A stretch of 5,024 nucleotides of DNA, taken from contig CAMBJF010000178.1 of the NCBI GenBank assembly GCA_945867875.1, positions 1-5,024 of the forward strand, given 5' to 3'. The stretch comes from an uncultured Ruminococcus sp. (GTDB lineage: Bacteria > Bacillota > Clostridia > Oscillospirales > Ruminococcaceae). Both the position numbers and the translations under genes were made by a program. Position 1 is the stretch's first letter; every line of letters starts with the position of its first letter. This document shows positions 1-4,513 of the stretch, piece after piece. The notes under the pieces are model-generated. The model was not told where the DNA came from and searched no databases. It was given only the letters and a program-made list of their open reading frames with translations.

Positions 1-50
1 AAGACACACGCACCTCAAACGTGCCTGTCTGCCTATTCCAGCACTCTCGC
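1..50 (-). tRNA. tRNA-Leu (anticodon GAG), 3' part outside the window
   Basis: The reverse complement of 50 to 1 folds as the 5' part of a class II tRNA. It shows acceptor strand GCGAGAG, linker TG, a 3-bp D stem (CTG/CAG) around a loop with AGGCAGA, and an anticodon stem CACGT/GCGTG closing the 7-nt loop TTGAGGT. The anticodon is GAG (positions 16-14), which reads leucine CUC and CUU codons. The remaining bases (6 to 1) would begin the long variable arm of a tRNA-Leu; the variable arm, T arm and 3' acceptor strand lie beyond the edge. It is transcribed away from the XRE gene from a consensus promoter at 112-84. The stems and loop leave little doubt about identity; only the 3' half is unseen. 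Confidence 0.9.
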
Positions 51-83
51 ATATTTAACTGACCCGTCTCAGTCAGCTTTTAT

Positions 84-112
84 ATTATATCACACTAATA
101 TTTATTTGTCAA
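84..112 (-). promoter_or_regulatory. Consensus sigma-A promoter of the tRNA-Leu gene
   Basis: On the minus strand TTGACA (112-107) and TATAAT (89-84) are separated by exactly 17 bases, a perfect housekeeping promoter. The expected start is near 77, giving a leader of about 27 nt before the tRNA 5' end at 50. That leader contains a small inverted repeat (CTGAC/GTCAG, arms at 59-63 and 72-76). The discriminator after the -10 is A/T-rich, so there is no sign of the GC-rich discriminator linked to stringent control. Confidence 0.9.
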
Positions 113-120
113 GCATTTTT

Positions 121-134
121 TGAAATTTTTTTCA
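121..134. repeat. Inverted repeat TGAAA-N4-TTTCA, possible second operator
   Basis: TGAAA (121-125) and TTTCA (130-134) form a dyad around TTTT. The half-sites match those of the perfect palindrome at 171-180 on the XRE promoter, about 50 bp away. Such a pair could bind one regulator cooperatively between the divergent tRNA and XRE genes. The surrounding DNA is very A/T-rich, so chance is a real alternative. Confidence 0.35.
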
Positions 135-169
135 GGACTTTCCAAAATTCAAATTCTACGGAGCGTTTA

Positions 170-203
170 TTGAAATTTCAGCGGGAATGGTTTAGAATAT
201 AAT
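170..203 (+). promoter_or_regulatory. Promoter of the XRE regulator gene with overlapping palindrome
   Basis: The best pair is TTGAAA (170-175) with TAGAAT (193-198), spaced by 17 bases. An overlapping TATAAT at 198-203 has no good -35 at the right distance. The perfect palindrome TGAAATTTCA (171-180) covers the -35 box, a usual position for an operator of a self-repressing XRE gene. The promoter reading is well supported; the operator role is inferred only from position and symmetry. Confidence 0.65.
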
Positions 204-241
204 AGAGCTCGGAAATCGGATGAAGAAAGGAATGATACAAA

Positions 242-829
242 ATGAACTGCTACGAAGCGGGAAAGCTTATCAGAAGCAGGCGTATGGAGCTGGGGCTTAC
301 CCAAAAAGCTCTTGCGGATAAAATGAACATCAGCGACAAAACCGTATCAAAGTGGGAAAGGGGACTTGGTTTCCCCGACGTTAATCTTATAGCGGAGCTG
401 TCGGAAATACTTTCCCTCAGCATCGAAAGCCTTATTTCGGGCAAATGCTCACAAAACGAATTTATGGAGGTAAATATGAAAAACAGTATCTATCACGTAT
501 GCCGTCAATGCGGCAGCATCACCGTAAGCACAGGCAAGGCGGAAGTTACCTGCTGCGGCGAGAAGCTTGAACCCATGGAGGCGAAGAAAGCGTCAGATGA
601 GCAGAAACTCTCCGTTTCACCCGTTGAGAACGAATGGCTCGTAACTGGGGACTGCCCTATGACCAAGGAGGACTATGTTTCTTTTGCGGCATTCTTCACT
701 TCCGAAACTATGTATATGGTCAAGCTCTATCCCGAGTGGGACCTATGCTTCCGTATCCCCGGCAGAACAAGCGGAAAGCTTGTGTGGTACAGCAAAAAAC
801 AGGGGCTGCTTTATCAGTATGTACTTTAA
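242..829 (+). CDS. XRE-family regulator fused to a desulforedoxin / degenerate superoxide-reductase module
   Basis: This 195-aa protein begins with an HTH_3/XRE DNA-binding domain (about residues 5-62), including LGLTQKALADKM and the recognition region SDKTVSKWERG (31-41). After a short linker, residues 84-110 look like a desulforedoxin-type site: C87-x2-C90 and the pair C104-C105, as in desulfoferrodoxin, where four Cys hold a rubredoxin-like iron. The rest (about 115-195) follows the superoxide-reductase beta domain, but the iron ligands look lost. The usual HPM-x3-H reads CPMTKED (138-144), and the usual YCN-x-HGL reads YSKKQGL (183-189). The protein is therefore probably a transcription factor that senses iron, redox state or oxygen rather than an enzyme. 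The start is set by AAAGGA at 226-231, 10 nt upstream. No terminator separates it from the next gene, which has its own promoter. The HTH call is near certain; the C-terminal relation is from motif reading. Confidence 0.88.
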   Translation: MNCYEAGKLIRSRRMELGLTQKALADKMNISDKTVSKWERGLGFPDVNLIAELSEILSLSIESLISGKCSQNEFMEVNMKNSIYHVCRQCGSITVSTGKAEVTCCGEKLEPMEAKKASDEQKLSVSPVENEWLVTGDCPMTKEDYVSFAAFFTSETMYMVKLYPEWDLCFRIPGRTSGKLVWYSKKQGLLYQYVL

Positions 830-857
830 ATATAGTATCCGTCTGTGAACACATCTA

Positions 858-886
858 TTGACAATTTTTTCTTTTTATGGTATAAT
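858..886 (+). promoter_or_regulatory. Consensus promoter with extended -10 for the small membrane protein gene
   Basis: TTGACA (858-863) and TATAAT (881-886) are spaced by exactly 17 bases, and TGG directly before the -10 adds an extended -10 element. Transcription should start near 893. The promoter lies only 28 bp after the XRE stop codon, with no terminator between, so some read-through from the regulator gene is likely. Confidence 0.9.
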
Positions 887-893
887 ATTTATT

Positions 894-907
894 GCAGAAA
901 GCTCTGC
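894..907 (+). other. Stem-loop at the predicted mRNA 5' end
   Basis: GCAGA (894-898) pairs perfectly with TCTGC (903-907) around the loop AAGC, right where transcription should begin. A 5'-terminal hairpin can protect an mRNA from decay, or the same dyad in DNA could be an operator just downstream of the promoter. The stem is short (5 bp), so its importance is uncertain. Confidence 0.45.
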
Positions 908-936
908 ATTAAACAAAACTTTGAAAAGAGGAAAAA

Positions 937-1329
937 ATGAGAAAGCTTATTGACATCACATCACTTCTCTGCGGTATAGTTGCCATCGTTTCCCTGATAT
1001 TTGGCATCAGGGTGCTCACAGGTCACGGATATTTTATCGGTCTTGCGCTGTTTTCAATGACCAAACAGGGCACAGTGTTCGGATTTATCGGAAATATTAT
1101 CGGTATAGCAGTTACCTGCGGCGGATTCGGAGCTATGGGCTTTTATGGTCTCACATCGCCCCGCAGTGCATCAAGCAGAAAAAATGCATTCATCTGGGGA
1201 CTTGTAATGTCGGCAATATGCCTGGTTTCCCTTGTTTGCAGCATTTTTGCGGGCAGCATTAATTTCGGCGATATTATTTTCCTTGCCCTCCCTCTTATTT
1301 ATACATACGGAATTTTCAAATCGGCTTAA
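937..1329 (+). CDS. Small four-helix integral membrane protein, function unknown
   Basis: I do not recognise a named family. The 130-aa product is very hydrophobic, with four predicted membrane spans at about residues 5-27, 45-70, 84-106 and 109-127. Positive residues in the N-terminal MRK, in the loop SPRSASSRKN (74-83) and near the C-terminus (K128) suggest that both ends and the middle loop face the cytoplasm. It is Gly-rich (GFIGNIIG, GGFGAMGFYG), as in small helix-packed membrane proteins, and has no catalytic motif or signal peptide beyond the first helix. The ATG is supported by AGAGGA (927-932) four bases upstream. It has its own consensus promoter and terminator, so it is probably made as a single-gene transcript. 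The adjacent regulator gene may control it, but only proximity suggests this. Confidence 0.85.
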   Translation: MRKLIDITSLLCGIVAIVSLIFGIRVLTGHGYFIGLALFSMTKQGTVFGFIGNIIGIAVTCGGFGAMGFYGLTSPRSASSRKNAFIWGLVMSAICLVSLVCSIFAGSINFGDIIFLALPLIYTYGIFKSA

Positions 1330-1341
1330 ATGACATAAAAC

Positions 1342-1380
1342 AGGTGCTGTCATACTTAATAGTACGGCAGCACCTTTTGT
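1342..1380 (+). terminator. Rho-independent terminator after the small membrane protein gene
   Basis: AGGTGCTG (1342-1349) pairs with CAGCACCT (1368-1375). The inner part extends by two more pairs (one wobble), one mismatch and four pairs to a TAAT loop. TTTT followed by GTGTT comes directly after. The hairpin begins 12 bp after the stop codon at 1329. A-rich sequence on the 5' side means it might also work weakly in the opposite direction. Confidence 0.9.
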
Positions 1381-1471
1381 GTTAACTGGCAATATCGCAC
1401 AGAAAATCAGCAGTATAATTGGCATAAAATTACAAAACTCTAAAATCATATCAAAAATATAGGAAAACCTC

Positions 1472-1500
1472 TTGACAAATTTTGCAGGGTGTTATATAAT
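1472..1500 (+). promoter_or_regulatory. Consensus promoter of the metY unit
   Basis: TTGACA (1472-1477) and TATAAT (1495-1500) are separated by exactly 17 bases. The predicted start near 1507 gives an mRNA leader of about 155 nt before metY, which holds a short leader ORF. Between the preceding terminator and this promoter (about 1381-1471) I see only A/T-rich sequence without a convincing site. Such a strong core promoter suggests that control acts mainly after initiation. Confidence 0.92.
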
Positions 1501-1506
1501 ATGCTT

Positions 1507-1661
1507 ACAGTCAAACACTACTAATTGAATAGGAATGGTGGTAATTAATGCTTCTTATCAATAAACCATACTACGGACGAATGTGCCGCTGCTAACCTTT
1601 AACATCAGACAATGATTCGATTTATATAACCAAACAAATTTAAGAAAAGAGGAATTTTATT
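1507..1661 (+). promoter_or_regulatory. metY mRNA leader, likely regulatory (peptide-based)
   Basis: This 155-nt untranslated region lies between the predicted transcription start and the metY ATG. It contains the 15-codon ORF at 1548-1595, then 66 nt rich in A/T, then the metY ribosome site AGAGGA (1648-1653). I find no S-box (SAM riboswitch) core and no T-box sequence. ATGGT (1535-1539) can pair with ACCAT (1565-1569), enclosing the leader start codon, and AAATT (1636-1640) can pair with AATTT (1653-1657) around the metY ribosome site. Both helices are weak. No U-tailed terminator follows the leader ORF, so translational coupling, ribosome-site masking or Rho are more likely mechanisms than classical attenuation. 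Confidence 0.6.
1548..1595 (+). CDS. Leader peptide MLLINKPYYGRMCRC, putative cysteine-sensing uORF
   Basis: A 15-codon ORF starts at ATG 1548 and ends with ATG TGC CGC TGC TAA, so two of the last three sense codons are cysteine. GGTGG (1537-1541) lies 6 nt before the start and AGGA (1531-1534) further up, giving a plausible if imperfect ribosome site. It sits entirely inside the metY leader, 66 nt before that gene. Cys-rich leader ORFs before sulfur-assimilation genes are known to act as cysteine-responsive attenuators, for example in mycobacteria. By analogy, ribosomes stalling at the TGC codons when Cys-tRNA is scarce would raise metY expression. The peptide also has tandem Tyr and a basic residue before the Cys pair. 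The ORF is seen directly; the sensing role is inferred from its codons and position. Confidence 0.7.
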   Translation: MLLINKPYYGRMCRC

Positions 1662-2957
1662 ATGGCACAGATCACAGATACATCAGCTTGGGGCTTTGAA
1701 ACAAAGCAGCTTCACATTGGACAGGAAAATGCAGACCCTGCTACAGATTCAAGAGCAGTTCCCATTTATCAGACAACTTCCTACGTTTTCAAGAACTCCG
1801 CTCACGCAGCAGCACGTTTCGGTCTTGCGGACGCAGGCAATATTTACGGCAGACTTACAAACTCCACTCAGGACGTTTTCGAGCGCAGAGTAGCGGCTCT
1901 TGAGGGCGGCGTTGCAGCTCTCGCAGTTGCATCAGGCGCAGCAGCTATCACATATACATTCCAGAACCTCGCCGCAGCAGGTGACAACATCGTTTCCTCC
2001 AAGACTATCTACGGCGGTACATACAACCTCCTCGCACACACTCTTCCCCAGTACGGCATCAACACCACTTTCGTTAATATCCACGATCTTGACGAAGTTA
2101 AGAACGCTGTTAAGCCCAACACAAAGGCTATTTTCCTTGAGACCCTCGGCAACCCCAACAGTGATATTGCAGATATTGACGCACTTGCTGAGATCGCTCA
2201 CGCCAACAAGATACCTCTCGTTATCGACAGCACCTTTGCTACTCCTTATCTTCTCCGTCCCATTGAGCACGGCGCAGATATCGTAGTTCACTCCGCAACA
2301 AAGTTCATCGGCGGTCACGGAACAACTCTCGGCGGCGTTATCGTTGACAGCGGCAAGTTCGACTGGGAAGCAAGCGGCAAGTTTGCATCTCTCGTTGCCC
2401 CCAACCCCAGCTACCACGGCGTTTCCTTTACAAAGGCTGCCGGTCCTGCTGCATTTGTAACAAAGATAAGAGCTATCCTCCTCAGAGATACAGGTGCGAC
2501 TATTTCTCCCTTCAATGCATTCCTGCTCCTTCAGGGACTTGAAACACTTTCTCTCAGAGTTGAACGTCACGTTGAGAATGCTCTTAAGGTCGTTGAGTTC
2601 CTTAAAAATCACCCCGCTGTTGAAAGCGTAAATCACCCCTCACTTCCCGACCACCCCGACCACGCTCTCTATGAGAAGTATTTCCCCAACGGTGCAGGCT
2701 CTATCTTCACCTTTGAGGTAAAGGGCGGAGCTAAGGAGGCTCAGGAGTTTATCGACAGACTTCAGATATTCTCTCTCCTTGCAAACGTTGCAGATGTTAA
2801 GTCCCTTGTTATCCACCCCGCAAGTACAACTCATTCTCAGCTTACCGAGGAAGAACTTCTTGATCAGGGTATCAAGCCCAATACCGTAAGACTTTCTATC
2901 GGCACCGAAAGCATCAAGGATATCCTTGCAGACCTCGATCAGGCTCTCAGAGGCTAA
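1662..2957 (+). CDS. metY: O-acetylhomoserine sulfhydrylase (PLP-dependent), homocysteine synthesis
   Basis: This 431-aa protein is a full-length member of the Cys/Met-metabolism PLP enzyme family, at the length usual for O-acetylhomoserine sulfhydrylases (cystathionine synthases and lyases are nearer 380-400). It should join sulfide to O-acetylhomoserine to give homocysteine and acetate in the cytoplasm; some members also act on O-acetylserine. Visible family features are FETKQLHIGQ near the N-terminus, IYGR (61-64) for the PLP phosphate of the neighbouring subunit, SGAAA (91-95), the ring-stacking Tyr in TIYGGTY (115-121), D189 in VIDSTFATP, the Schiff-base lysine K214 in SATKFIGGHG, and substrate-binding R410 in VRLSIGTES. 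The start has AGAGGA (1648-1653) at an 8-nt spacing. Lysine is coded almost only by AAG and codon choice is strongly biased, unlike the flanking genes, which suggests high expression. It is a single-gene unit behind a Cys-codon leader. The alternative is a cysteine-forming sulfhydrylase in vivo. Confidence 0.95.
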   Translation: MAQITDTSAWGFETKQLHIGQENADPATDSRAVPIYQTTSYVFKNSAHAAARFGLADAGNIYGRLTNSTQDVFERRVAALEGGVAALAVASGAAAITYTFQNLAAAGDNIVSSKTIYGGTYNLLAHTLPQYGINTTFVNIHDLDEVKNAVKPNTKAIFLETLGNPNSDIADIDALAEIAHANKIPLVIDSTFATPYLLRPIEHGADIVVHSATKFIGGHGTTLGGVIVDSGKFDWEASGKFASLVAPNPSYHGVSFTKAAGPAAFVTKIRAILLRDTGATISPFNAFLLLQGLETLSLRVERHVENALKVVEFLKNHPAVESVNHPSLPDHPDHALYEKYFPNGAGSIFTFEVKGGAKEAQEFIDRLQIFSLLANVADVKSLVIHPASTTHSQLTEEELLDQGIKPNTVRLSIGTESIKDILADLDQALRG

Positions 2958-2972
2958 TAATTACATAAAGAC

Positions 2973-3008
2973 AGCCGCCCCGATACAGTGTGTCGGGACG
3001 GCTTTTTT
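2973..3008 (+). terminator. Rho-independent terminator of metY
   Basis: AGCCG (2973-2977) pairs with CGGCT (2999-3003). After one C/A mismatch, CCCGA (2979-2983) pairs with TCGGG (2993-2997), leaving a 9-nt loop. Six T bases follow (3003-3008). It begins 15 bp after the metY stop and lies between two converging genes. The minus-strand flank has only GTCTTTATG, so for the nitroreductase gene it would be a weaker terminator. Confidence 0.92.
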
Positions 3009-3017
3009 ATGCTCTGA

Positions 3018-3545
3018 TCACTTGTTGTTTACGTAAATAACTCTGCCCTCTCTTCGTGGCTTTGCCTCGGGAATGGGCTTGTCGGAATAGCCTAAGATGC
3101 AGTTGCCGATACCCTTGTATTTCTCGTCAATGCCCCATTTTTTCATAAGAGCCTTGCCCTCTTCAGTCTCAAACACCTCTTTTGCACGGTGTATCCAGCA
3201 GGAGTCAACGCCCAGAGAGTGTGCGGCATTCATAAGGTTGCCCATTACAAGTGAGCCGTCCTCAATATAGGTGTGAACGGTGCTGTCAGCGAAAACGATA
3301 ATTACCGTTCCTGCTCCGTAAAATGGATCGGTGTTAGTGCCCATAACAGCGGCATTCATCATTGACAGGTCGGAGATAAGGTCCTTGTTGCGGACTGCAA
3401 CCATAACAGTTGCCTGTCTGCCCATTCCGCTTGCGGCATATTCTCCTGCTTCGAGTATTTCTTTCAGAACATCATCGGGCACGGGTTTTCCATCATATGA
3501 ACGAACGCTTCTGCGCTCTTTGAGGCACTTTATTACTTCATTCAT
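3018..3545 (-). CDS. Nitroreductase-family FMN oxidoreductase
   Basis: The 175-aa product carries the classic N-terminal signature of the nitroreductase fold, ERRSVRSYDGKPVP (10-23), whose Arg/Ser residues contact the FMN phosphate. AASGMGRQ (38-45) follows at the usual active-site loop, with the family's late glycine motif GIGNCILGYSD (146-155) and a C-terminal RREGRVIYV. Members are cytoplasmic homodimers that use NAD(P)H to reduce nitro compounds, quinones or related substrates; the natural substrate cannot be read from sequence. SLGVDSCWIHR (110-120) is typical of small clostridial members. The ATG is supported by AAAGGA about 10 nt upstream. It is the last gene of a three-gene minus-strand cluster, 21 nt after its neighbour, and ends 9 bp beyond the metY terminator. 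The family is secure, the substrate unknown. Confidence 0.93.
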   Translation of the reverse strand: MNEVIKCLKERRSVRSYDGKPVPDDVLKEILEAGEYAASGMGRQATVMVAVRNKDLISDLSMMNAAVMGTNTDPFYGAGTVIIVFADSTVHTYIEDGSLVMGNLMNAAHSLGVDSCWIHRAKEVFETEEGKALMKKWGIDEKYKGIGNCILGYSDKPIPEAKPRREGRVIYVNNK

Positions 3546-3566
3546 CTAAAAAACTTCCTTTCTGTT

Positions 3567-3887
3567 TCAGCCGATGACTACAACATCATCGGTCTGTTCT
3601 TTGAGTGAAATATCGGATATTTTTACGTCAATGCCCGCCTTGTCAGCCATTTTGTGAGCCTTGGCAATTATACGGACTTTGTTTTTCTCAAATGCTTTGA
3701 GTATCATTTCGTCCTGCTTTTTCTTAGGGATAAACTTGAGGAAATTTTCAAGCACACCGGGAGTCTCCGCAGCATTTCTCACCATATCTGGCAATGGCAG
3801 ATCCTCTTTTTTTATATATGGTAGCAGGGCACGTATGGTCTGAGCGTAATCAAGCTCATCAATATCTATTTTCAGTTCAAATTTCAT
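3567..3887 (-). CDS. Conserved-looking 106-aa soluble protein, function unknown
   Basis: I do not recognise this protein. It starts with an amphipathic strand (KFELKIDIDE, 2-11), continues with a largely helical, Lys-rich core (about 13-85, including FIPKKKQDEMILKAFEKNK), and ends in a short strand region (IDVKISDISLKE, 86-97) and an acidic-hydrophobic tail DDVVVIG. There is no membrane span, signal peptide or Cys/His metal motif. Its start overlaps the stop codon of the upstream acetyltransferase gene in ATGA (3887-3884), and AAAGGA lies 7 nt before it inside that gene, so the two are translationally coupled. The coupling and the good ribosome site show that it is a real gene. It may be a small accessory or ligand-binding protein of the cluster, but nothing in the sequence fixes a role. 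Confidence 0.85.
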   Translation of the reverse strand: MKFELKIDIDELDYAQTIRALLPYIKKEDLPLPDMVRNAAETPGVLENFLKFIPKKKQDEMILKAFEKNKVRIIAKAHKMADKAGIDVKISDISLKEQTDDVVVIG

Positions 3888-4450
3888 TCGGCTGTCCTTT
3901 CTGTTTGTGAAATTTCATAGGGATAAATTCGTGAGAAAATCGGACCTGCATACCGTTTCATCATTTCGATGTAGCCGTTTGTATCAAGATGAGGTGAAGT
4001 GCCCATTACATCATAGGTAACACCGCCCTCGGTTATCTGACAGTCAACAGGTACAAGACCGTTGTGCATATAAAAATTTCTTCGCTTTACACGTTCATCA
4101 TAATTTTCAGCATTTTTGTCGAGCGTTTCAAGAGCAAGAAAGAACTGCTGACCGTCATACATACGTCTGAGCGTGCGGATAATTGCGGAGCCGTAGCCCT
4201 TGCCCCTTTCAGTGTCTGAGACTGCAAGATAAAAGAGATAGGAAAGCTTGTCCTTTGAAATAACATAGGCAAGACCTACCCATTTATTGTCAGCATATAT
4301 CGCCCAGAAGTCCACATTATCGCTGCCCGTTTTGGCTGTAAGCATAAAAAAGGGAGGGCGTTCCTCGGGCGGAAAAGCATCATGGTAAAGAGTTTTGACC
4401 TTTTTGTATTCGGGGAGTGCCGAAGTGACTCTTCTTAGGGTCATTCGCAT
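3884..4450 (-). CDS. GNAT-family N-acetyltransferase
   Basis: The 188-aa protein shows the GNAT acetyl-CoA site: a beta-strand YLFYLAVSD (71-79) followed by the pyrophosphate loop ERGKGYGSAI (81-90), which fits R-x-x-G-x-G, and helix IIRTLRRMY. RRNFYMHNGLVPV (123-135) is the usual late GNAT segment where the acceptor side closes. The N-terminal part contains DAFPPEERPPFFML (24-37), which may form the acceptor pocket; the C-terminal part (150-188) is a longer tail than minimal GNATs have. The acceptor could be a small amine, antibiotic or protein and cannot be named. M1 is preferred over M3 because AAAGGA lies 11 nt before M1 and 17 before M3. It is first in the minus-strand cluster and overlaps the next gene by 4 nt. 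Confidence 0.9.
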   Translation of the reverse strand: MRMTLRRVTSALPEYKKVKTLYHDAFPPEERPPFFMLTAKTGSDNVDFWAIYADNKWVGLAYVISKDKLSYLFYLAVSDTERGKGYGSAIIRTLRRMYDGQQFFLALETLDKNAENYDERVKRRNFYMHNGLVPVDCQITEGGVTYDVMGTSPHLDTNGYIEMMKRYAGPIFSRIYPYEISQTERTAE

Positions 4451-4471
4451 TTTGTGATCATTCCTTTGTGT

Positions 4472-4500
4472 GTTATATTTTTGGGGCGTTCTTTTGTGAA
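4472..4500 (-). promoter_or_regulatory. Putative promoter of the GNAT-106aa-nitroreductase cluster
   Basis: On the minus strand TTCACA (4500-4495) and TATAAC (4477-4472) are spaced by 17 bases; each box differs from consensus at one position. The predicted start near 4465 would fall within or at the edge of the AAAGGA ribosome site (4467-4462), leaving an mRNA with almost no spare leader. That closeness lowers confidence. The alternative is read-through from the upstream membrane-protein gene, whose stop is 63 nt before the GNAT start. Confidence 0.5.
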
Positions 4501-4506
4501 CACCCC
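4483..4506. repeat. 9-bp inverted repeat between the membrane-protein and GNAT genes
   Basis: Read on the minus strand, GGGGTGTTC and GAACGCCCC flank a 6-nt spacer and pair over nine positions with one G/U. In minus-strand RNA the hairpin is followed by AAAAATAT, not U, so it is not a canonical terminator for the upstream gene. A T-run (4510-4515) follows the hairpin on the plus strand, where no gene is being transcribed. The dyad spans the -35 box and spacer of the putative cluster promoter, so it may be an operator. It could instead be an antisense-stopping terminator or an RNA processing site. Confidence 0.6.
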
Positions 4507-4513
4507 ATATTTT

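Noticed and set aside
59..76. CTGAC/GTCAG inverted repeat as a terminator or attenuator before the tRNA gene
   Set aside because: The arms are only 5 bp (7 with wobble), there is no U-run, and it lies in a pre-tRNA leader that is removed by processing.
225..244. Near-identical ribosome-site contexts before the XRE gene (AAAGGAATGATACAAAATG) and the GNAT gene (AAAGGAATGATCACAAAATG)
   Set aside because: The likeness is striking but short and A-rich around a standard ribosome site; nothing else links the two genes, so I treat it as chance.
634..861. A 75-codon plus-strand frame overlapping the end of the XRE gene
   Set aside because: It is out of frame within a recognised coding region and has no ribosome site or recognisable protein features.
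1414..1419. TATAAT at 1414-1419 as a second metY promoter
   Set aside because: No -35-like hexamer lies 16-18 bases upstream, and the perfect promoter at 1472-1500 is closer to the gene.
1538..1564. Alternative 8-codon GTG-started ORF (MVINASYQ) overlapping the leader ORF
   Set aside because: It would start inside the candidate ribosome site, uses a weak start codon and has no meaningful codon pattern; the ATG 1548 frame explains the region better.
1507..1661. SAM (S-box) riboswitch or T-box in the metY leader
   Set aside because: No S-box core helices and no T-box consensus or specifier stem could be found, there is no terminator hairpin, and the leader is short for a T-box.
1932..2636. 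A 234-codon open frame on the minus strand inside metY
   Set aside because: It is antisense to a clearly recognised enzyme, its translation is Cys/Val/Asn-rich with no domain, and it arises from the strong codon bias of metY.
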